A model generated the notes under the pieces. The model was given only the letters and a program-made list of their open reading frames with translations. It ran no database searches and was not told the DNA's origin. Shown piece after piece: positions 58,918-64,000 of a stretch of DNA of 64,000 nt. The position numbers were made by a program, and so were the translations under genes. The DNA is from JAHJDS01 sp964569795. Its GTDB lineage: Bacteria > Desulfobacterota > Desulfarculia > Desulfarculales > JAHJDS01. The stretch spans positions 124,001 through 188,000 of the forward strand of contig CAZMVB010000002.1 of assembly GCA_964569795.1 (NCBI GenBank), read 5' to 3'. Position 1 is the stretch's first letter; each line of letters starts with the position of its first letter.

Positions 58918-60089
58918 CACTCACCTCCCCGGGTATCATGAAGGCCGGCCCGCCAGGCGTTCCACCGCCGGCTCAGGGATCGGCCCAGGCGACTTCTATC
59001 AAAATAACCGCGCAGCCACATCTTGGGTCCGGGTCGGGTGTAGCCGGACATCAACTCGGCGGCCCGGGCCAGCTTGTCCTCATAGCCCGGGATGCGCCGG
59101 GCCCAGGGGTGTTCGCCGCCGGCCAGGTCCCGGACGAGGGGATCCAGTAAAACCAACAACTCGATCACGCCCGGCGAGCCAACCAGCTCGGGGACCTCAG
59201 TTTCCCGCCAGGCGGCCTCGAACCGCTCCCGGATCACGGCCGGCCCGGGAAACAACTCGGGACCCGCGCCGGAAGGATCGTCATCACCGTCACCCGGCTT
59301 GCGGGCGATCACCACCACCCGCCGGGAGGCGGCGGGCGGCAGGGCCGCGCCCAGGATCAGCTCCAATCGGGCCCAGGGCTCGATCACCTCTGGGTAGCGG
59401 CCGATCAACTCGACCAGGACCGGGTAAAAGGCCATGTGCCCCGTGACCACCCGGCGAAAGCTCGCCTCCGGTCCGGCCCAGGCCCGGATGAACATCGGAT
59501 TCAGGAAAAAGGCCCCCGGGAAACAGCCGGCCAGCTCCAGGCCCGTTGCCGCCAGATCGGCCTGTAGGGTTTCCAGGTCCACCCGTCCCCGGTCGGCCGG
59601 GACCTGACGCCCCATGATCCGGTCCGCCTGGCGGCACTGGTGATGGAACAGCAGTCGCCCCCCCGGCCTCAGGACCCGGGCCAGGGAGGCTACCAGGGGC
59701 AGCCAGTCCCGGTAAAAAGGCAGCAGCCCGAAACAGTAGGCGTCGTCAAAGCTCTCGGGCCGAAAAGGCAGCTCGTCTCCGCAAATCCCGGCCACCAGGC
59801 CGGCCAGACCGGACCGGCCCGGCCCGTTGCCCCTCAACCGGGTCAGCATGGACAGCGAGGCGTCCAGGGCCACTACCCGCCGCTCGTCCCGGCCGGCCAC
59901 GGCCAAGGTCAGACGTCCCGTGCCGGCCCCCACGTCCAGGACAAGCGGTCCCGCCAGGTGGCGCTCGATATACAGCCGCTCGGTCTCGGTGCCCAGCCGC
60001 CCCAGGCCGTGGCGACGTCGGCGCTGCCGGTCAAAGGCCGCCCCCCGCCCCTGGGCCGTCCAGCCGTGTTGAATCCGGTCGTCCGACAT
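58917..60089 (-). CDS. SAM-dependent methyltransferase with C-terminal extension
   Basis: The 390-residue protein has class I methyltransferase motifs: LVLDVGAGTGRLTLAVAG near 43, VVALDASLSMLTRL, FDDAYCFGLLPFY near 103 and VLRPGGRLLFHHQC. After about residue 250 there is a helical extension of some 140 residues, unlike minimal methyltransferases, ending in basic residues. It may methylate a sugar in a lipid-linked or nucleotide-linked state. The ATG at 60089 shares a base with the aminotransferase stop (TGATG), and the longer upstream frame is not conserved. Confidence 0.75.
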   Translation of the reverse strand: MSDDRIQHGWTAQGRGAAFDRQRRRRHGLGRLGTETERLYIERHLAGPLVLDVGAGTGRLTLAVAGRDERRVVALDASLSMLTRLRGNGPGRSGLAGLVAGICGDELPFRPESFDDAYCFGLLPFYRDWLPLVASLARVLRPGGRLLFHHQCRQADRIMGRQVPADRGRVDLETLQADLAATGLELAGCFPGAFFLNPMFIRAWAGPEASFRRVVTGHMAFYPVLVELIGRYPEVIEPWARLELILGAALPPAASRRVVVIARKPGDGDDDPSGAGPELFPGPAVIRERFEAAWRETEVPELVGSPGVIELLVLLDPLVRDLAGGEHPWARRIPGYEDKLARAAELMSGYTRPGPKMWLRGYFDRSRLGRSLSRRWNAWRAGLHDTRGGE

Positions 60090-61357
60090 CAGACCTTTCG
60101 AAACAGCGGCTCCAGGGGCGGTCCCTTGAGACGCGACGCCAGATCGCCCCGCTCCAGGGCGTCCTTCAGCAGGCCCATCACCTCGTCGTAAATCCGCAGG
60201 GTCAGATCGACGTCGGCCTCGGTCAGGGCCAGGCACAGATTGTGGTAGGCGTTGTTCAGCAGCCCCCGGGAGACGGTCTCCTGCTGCCAGAAGGTCCGAA
60301 CCAGGTGGGGGTCGAAATGGAGCCAGCCGATGACGTGGCGGGTGTCATACCCGTGGACGTCCATGACCTCGGTCAGATCGTGGCGACCGATCAGGTCGTT
60401 CACCCCGCTCCTGAGGCGGCGGCCCAGGGCCGACAAACGCTCGATGGCGGAACCGTCGGCCAGGCGATCGATGACGTGTTTGGCCGCGGCCAGGGAGGCC
60501 GCCTCGCCGCCGGCGGTGAACGAGAAAAAGATGCGCTCATAGGCCGTCATCAGGTCCCGGGGACCGAGGACGCAGGCGATGGGCCAGCCGTTACCCATGG
60601 CCTTGCCGAAGCAGGCCAGGTCCGGGGTGACCCCGTATCGGGCCTGGGCCCCGCCGACGCCCATCCGGAAGCCGGTGATGATCTCGTCAAAGATGAGCAG
60701 GGCCCCGTTCCGCCGGGTGATATCCCGCAGAAACTCGAGGTATCCCGGCGCCGGCTCGTGGGAGGTGACCGGCTCGAGGATGACCGCCGCCACCCGGGGC
60801 CCCTGCTCGGCGAAAAGCCGCTCCACGGCGGCCGGGTCGTTTTCAGGAAAGGTCAAGGTCAATTCCCGCACCGCCGCGGGCACTCCGCCGGCCATGGAGG
60901 TCGTGCCGATGTACCAGTCCTGCCAGCCGTGATACCCGCCCGCCAGGATCAGGTCCCGCCCGGTGACGTACCGGGCCAGCCGGACCGCGCCCGAGGTGGC
61001 GTCCGAGCCGTTCTTGCCGAACCGGACCATCTCGGCGCAGGGGACGTGCTCGACCAGGCGCTCGGCGACCTCGATCTCGAGACGGTGGGGCAGCGAAAAA
61101 CTGACCCCGGCCTCCATCTGCCGCCGGACCGCCTCGTTGCAGCCCGGGTCAGCGTAGCCCAGGATGACCGCGCCCAGGCCCAGGATGTAGTCCAGGTATT
61201 CGTGGCCGTCCGCGTCCCAGACCCGGACCCCCTGGCCCCGCTCCAGAAACACGGGGGCCACCCCCTGGACAAAGGTCCGCGGCGCCTTGGAGAAGGTCTG
61301 GGAGGCCCCGGGAATAAGTTGCTGGGCCCGGTCGCGCCACCTCTGGGACGCGGTCAC
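60089..61357 (-). CDS. Class III aminotransferase / glutamate-1-semialdehyde aminomutase-like
   Basis: The 422-residue PLP enzyme has GHEYLDYILGLGAVILGYAD near 51, FGKNGSDATSGAVRLAR near 113, YHGWQDW near 142, IFDEIITGFRMG near 222 and the PLP lysine in CFGKAMGNGWP near 255. It resembles HemL (GSA aminomutase) but lies between the cytidylyltransferase and methyltransferase genes of a nonulosonate cluster. A sugar or sugar-acid substrate is therefore more likely than heme synthesis. The start is a GTG at 61357, just inside the cytidylyltransferase end; the open frame further upstream does not carry family sequence. Confidence 0.75.
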   Translation of the reverse strand: MTASQRWRDRAQQLIPGASQTFSKAPRTFVQGVAPVFLERGQGVRVWDADGHEYLDYILGLGAVILGYADPGCNEAVRRQMEAGVSFSLPHRLEIEVAERLVEHVPCAEMVRFGKNGSDATSGAVRLARYVTGRDLILAGGYHGWQDWYIGTTSMAGGVPAAVRELTLTFPENDPAAVERLFAEQGPRVAAVILEPVTSHEPAPGYLEFLRDITRRNGALLIFDEIITGFRMGVGGAQARYGVTPDLACFGKAMGNGWPIACVLGPRDLMTAYERIFFSFTAGGEAASLAAAKHVIDRLADGSAIERLSALGRRLRSGVNDLIGRHDLTEVMDVHGYDTRHVIGWLHFDPHLVRTFWQQETVSRGLLNNAYHNLCLALTEADVDLTLRIYDEVMGLLKDALERGDLASRLKGPPLEPLFRKV

Positions 61358-61361
61358 CTGG

Positions 61362-62072
61362 TCATGGGGCGTCCGCAATCTTTTCCTCCAACACGTAACG
61401 ACGATAGTAGAACTCGGCCAGGTCCCAGTCCTCGGCCGTGTCGATGTCCACCGACTTCCAGCGGGGCATGGGATAGATTGCCAGCCGGTCGGAAAAGAGC
61501 CGGCGCTCCCGCTGGTAGTCCTCGGCCCGGCACCAGTAGAGCGCGCCGTTGTCCACGTAGATCGGCGGGAAGAACTGGCTCGGCCCCAACTCCACGTCCT
61601 TGTGCACCCGCTCCCAGCGCCCGTCGGCGGTCCGCCAGATTCCGAAAAAGGGATGGATGTCGTACTCACAGACCCCCATCACCACCGCCGCCTGTTCGCC
61701 GTCCAGCAGGGGGTGGGCGGCCGCGATGTCCGCGGCGGTCCGAAGCGGCGTGGTCACCAGGAGCAGGCAGAACTCCTCCACCGCGTTCAGGTCGGGCTGG
61801 TCCAGGACGTGGAGCAGCACCTCCCACATCCTGGCCGTCGAGGTGGCCAGCTCGGGCGGGCGGACCAGCGGCAGGCAACCGGCCTCCCGGGCGATGTCGA
61901 GCACCAAGGGGTCATCGGAGCTGACCACGACCCGGTCGAACAGGCCCGTGGCCAGGGCGGCGTCCAGGGTGTGGCTCACCAGGGGCCGGCCGAAGAACTC
62001 CCGGGTGTTCTTGCCCGGCAGCCGCGTCGAGCCGGCCCGGGCCGGAATGATGGCGATGGACCTGACGGACAT
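61362..62072 (-). CDS. CMP-nonulosonate cytidylyltransferase (second copy)
   Basis: The 236-residue enzyme has IAIIPARAGSTRLPGKNTREF at the N-terminus, VVSSDDPLVLDIA near 49, LLVTTPLRTAADI near 104 and WKSVDIDTAEDWDLAE near the C-terminus. It belongs to the NeuA/PseF/LegF family but is clearly different from the gene at 26766. The GSTRLPGKN loop is variant compared with GSKGIPRKN, so it may act on the pseudaminic-type acid made by pseG and the nearby synthase, or on another acidic sugar. It starts at ATG 62072, 15 bp after the SGNH gene. Confidence 0.8.
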   Translation of the reverse strand: MSVRSIAIIPARAGSTRLPGKNTREFFGRPLVSHTLDAALATGLFDRVVVSSDDPLVLDIAREAGCLPLVRPPELATSTARMWEVLLHVLDQPDLNAVEEFCLLLVTTPLRTAADIAAAHPLLDGEQAAVVMGVCEYDIHPFFGIWRTADGRWERVHKDVELGPSQFFPPIYVDNGALYWCRAEDYQRERRLFSDRLAIYPMPRWKSVDIDTAEDWDLAEFYYRRYVLEEKIADAP

Positions 62073-62087
62073 GCCTTAGCTGTCTCC

Positions 62088-63332
62088 TCAGCGGGCCAGG
62101 GTCCGCCGCCGGATTGGAATCAGGCCCCGGCGAATCAGGAACCGGGCCATGTATTCGGCCGCCCGCCGGTGAGCCAGGGGCCGCCAGTGTCCGCTGTGCC
62201 GTTTGTTGAAGCCGTTGAACGCGGCGTTGGTCCGCCGGTTCTCGGCCCTGAACAGGGGCGTCAGGTCCAGGCAGGGAATCGGCCGGTCGAAGACCCGGTC
62301 CAAGTCCCGCCAGTCGCGCGGCAGGCGCCGGCAGTGATTGCGCAGGAAATCGGTCGGCGCGTCCAGGCGCCACTCGGGATGACGGCGACTCAGCTTTCGG
62401 CGCTGATCCTGGTGGACCTGGCCCGCGGTGGGGATGATCATCACCGCAAAGCCCACCTTCCGCCTCCAGGAGTAAGCGGCCATGTGGTCCACGATTTGGG
62501 CCGTGACCCTGAAGGCCCGGGCCACAATGGGGAAGAGCCGAGGCGCGTAGATCGAAGGCGCGACGCGCCCGGATGAGGCCGCCCGGCTGACGGCGCGGCC
62601 CCGCTGCCGCATGCGCCACAGGTTGATCTGGTCGTTGAGAAAGCAGAACAGCCGTGAGTTTTTCTTGAAGAAGTACATCAGCGACCCCAGCCAGCTGCTC
62701 TTCAACCGGAACGACCGGGACTCCCGGAACCGGTTGTCCACGGCCAGGGTGCCGTCCGGACGCGGGATCAGGTAGGGTCTCAAGTTGTCCTTCTGCCAGG
62801 CCCGCAGGTTGTTGCGATAGTCGTTGCCCGGGAAAAAAGCCAGGATGACCAGATCGGGTCTGAATTTCATCACCTTCACTTTCAGCTGGATGAATTCCTG
62901 GGCCGTGGAAAATCCGGGCACCCCGAAGTTCATCACCTCGACCGGGTAACCCAGGTCCCTGAGCCGGCGCTCCAACTGCTTGGAGAAGTTGAGTTTGGCC
63001 GGCACTTCCAGGGCGGCCATGAACGAGTCGCCCAGGACGGCGATCCGAAAAACGCCGGGCGGCCTTTTGAGGCTGAACTCCCGGTCCCGCAGGCCCTGGG
63101 ACGAGATGCGGATAGTGCTGCGGCCCTCATAGGTCCACCGGCCGACCATGCCCGGCAGAAAGGCCGAACCCAGGTTCCAGTCCACCATCCGGGTCCCCTG
63201 GGCCCGGTAGTCGATGACCCGGAGGACGATCTCGGCCCCGAACCCGACCACCAGCAGGCCCAGGAGCACGGCACCCACCCCGAAAGCGAGCCGCTTCCAA
63301 CCCGACCTTGGTGCGCCCACGGACCTCCTCAC
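62088..63332 (-). CDS. Membrane-anchored SGNH-hydrolase-like protein
   Basis: The protein of about 414 residues has a basic start, one membrane helix (about residues 14-36), and an SGNH domain with IAVLGDSFMAALEVP near 97 (the GDS nucleophile block). It also has MNFGVPGFSTAQEF near 132 and ILAFFPGNDYRNN near 163, the usual blocks II and III. The C-terminus ends with RHSGHWRPLAHR, which could supply the catalytic His. It may add or remove acyl groups at the periplasmic face. The GTG at 63332 overlaps the upstream stop; a GTG four codons later is possible. Confidence 0.75.
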   Translation of the reverse strand: MRRSVGAPRSGWKRLAFGVGAVLLGLLVVGFGAEIVLRVIDYRAQGTRMVDWNLGSAFLPGMVGRWTYEGRSTIRISSQGLRDREFSLKRPPGVFRIAVLGDSFMAALEVPAKLNFSKQLERRLRDLGYPVEVMNFGVPGFSTAQEFIQLKVKVMKFRPDLVILAFFPGNDYRNNLRAWQKDNLRPYLIPRPDGTLAVDNRFRESRSFRLKSSWLGSLMYFFKKNSRLFCFLNDQINLWRMRQRGRAVSRAASSGRVAPSIYAPRLFPIVARAFRVTAQIVDHMAAYSWRRKVGFAVMIIPTAGQVHQDQRRKLSRRHPEWRLDAPTDFLRNHCRRLPRDWRDLDRVFDRPIPCLDLTPLFRAENRRTNAAFNGFNKRHSGHWRPLAHRRAAEYMARFLIRRGLIPIRRRTLAR

Positions 63333-64000
63333 TCGACCCGGCCGTCCCTGTCCAACTGGACCCACCGCCGCTCGGCCGAGGCCCGCCGGGCGGCGACCAC
63401 CAGGGAGACGTCGTACAGGCCGCCGGCCAGGTCCAGCAGCGGTTCCTCGTCCCCGGACAAACAGGCCAGGACGTGGTCGATCTGGCGGCGAAACATGTCG
63501 TCATTGTCTATGGTCTCGGTCCAGCGGTTCCACCGGCCCATGTCGGGGTCGAACAGCCCGAAGCGGGCCTGCTCCGGAAAGCGGTCCGAACTCTCCCACA
63601 CGGCCGTGGCCTTCGAGCCGACGAGCTGACACGACCGGCGCTTGTACCGGTCCAGGCCGTCCAGGTGAATCTGCGCCGTCCGGCCCCGGTCGAACACAAG
63701 AGTCACCTCGGCCAGGTCCTCGACGTCGATCTCGAGGTCGCTGACCCGGGCGGCGTGGGCGGTCAGCTCCCGGACCGGACCCATCAGCCAGGTGATGTAA
63801 TCCAGCTCGTGGATGCAGTCCATGAGCACGCCGCCGCCCTGATCCGCCCGGGCGCTGTAAAACTCGCGGTAATCGGCCTGGGGCCGCCAGTCGGGCAGAT
63901 ACTGGCCGAAAAGGGCCCGGGCCGAATAGATCTCTCCCAGCCCGCCCGAGATTGCCAGGTCACGCAGCCAGACGATGGCCGGGTGAAAGCGCATGTTGCA
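63329..64000 (-). CDS. Gfo/Idh/MocA-family oxidoreductase (partial, 5' part beyond right edge)
   Basis: The frame is open to the window edge. Only the C-terminal alpha/beta domain is present: CNMRFHPAIVWLRDLA, SARADQGGGVLMDCIHELDY and WLMGP, typical of the domain after the N-terminal Rossmann fold in GFO/IDH/MocA NAD(P)-dependent sugar oxidoreductases. Such proteins oxidise or reduce keto-sugars and nucleotide sugars. The N-terminal GxGxxG part lies outside the window, so the substrate cannot be judged. It overlaps the SGNH gene by 4 bp as GTGA, which shows that the array continues to the right. Confidence 0.8.
   Translation of the reverse strand, partial: CNMRFHPAIVWLRDLAISGGLGEIYSARALFGQYLPDWRPQADYREFYSARADQGGGVLMDCIHELDYITWLMGPVRELTAHAARVSDLEIDVEDLAEVTLVFDRGRTAQIHLDGLDRYKRRSCQLVGSKATAVWESSDRFPEQARFGLFDPDMGRWNRWTETIDNDDMFRRQIDHVLACLSGDEEPLLDLAGGLYDVSLVVAARRASAERRWVQLDRDGRVE

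Noticed and set aside
1..64000. CRISPR arrays, tRNA or rRNA genes, insertion sequences, attachment sites
   Set aside because: No regularly spaced repeats, RNA-gene signatures, transposase motifs or flanking inverted repeats were seen on reading both strands; a tool-based scan was not possible.

Overview
The window is very GC-rich and densely packed. It looks like chromosome from an anaerobic bacterium, most plausibly a Desulfobacterota-type (sulfate-reducer-like) lineage. That placement is an inference from three things: the [NiFe]-hydrogenase maturation genes, the style of the glycan genes, and several enzymes that consume sulfite. No rRNA, tRNA, CRISPR array or insertion sequence was seen.

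Left part (1-11304): an edge-truncated and C-terminally short phosphoglycerate mutase fragment, a PHP-domain phosphoesterase, a hemolysin-III membrane protein and a transglutaminase-like protein. These are followed by two unrecognised proteins behind a near-consensus promoter and a HAD phosphatase. A rightward block then holds hypA-hypB-hypF-hypD (no hypC or hypE), a mannose-1-phosphate guanylyltransferase and a DedA-like membrane protein. A Rho-independent terminator at about 11310-11359 points leftward and ends the large locus that follows.

Glycan locus (11418-64000, continuing off the right edge): about 46 genes, almost all on the minus strand and mostly joined by ATGA, GTGA or TGATG overlaps or very short gaps. 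The only rightward gene is an ABC flippase-like transporter (18016-19878). The locus encodes a WecA-like lipid-linked sugar transferase fused to a CapD-type N-terminal half, a tandem GT4-GT4 fusion, further glycosyltransferases and two polytopic membrane proteins. It also encodes a nearly complete pseudaminic-acid-type route (PseB, PseC, PseG, a PseI/NeuB-family synthase and a CMP-transferase) and a second nonulosonate route (NeuC, NeuB, NeuA). Decoration and tailoring enzymes are numerous: carbamoyltransferase, AsnB, ATP-grasp, formyltransferase, three methyltransferases, one NodB and two PIG-L deacetylases, four SGNH proteins and two radical SAM proteins.

The most unusual content is organosulfonate chemistry inside this glycan locus. 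One gene is a SqdB-type UDP-sulfoquinovose synthase. A separate tightly overlapping block encodes a LysR-type regulator, a cysteate-synthase-like PLP enzyme, both subunits of a ComDE-type sulfopyruvate decarboxylase and an aldehyde dehydrogenase. Read as a pathway this gives O-phosphoserine plus sulfite to cysteate, then sulfopyruvate, sulfoacetaldehyde and sulfoacetate. The dehydrogenase gene is followed at once by an ATP-grasp ligase gene, so one hypothesis is that a C2 sulfonate is made to be attached to a surface sugar. Two other notable items are a 39-residue small gene between two paralogous SGNH genes and the remnant of a GT2 glycosyltransferase.
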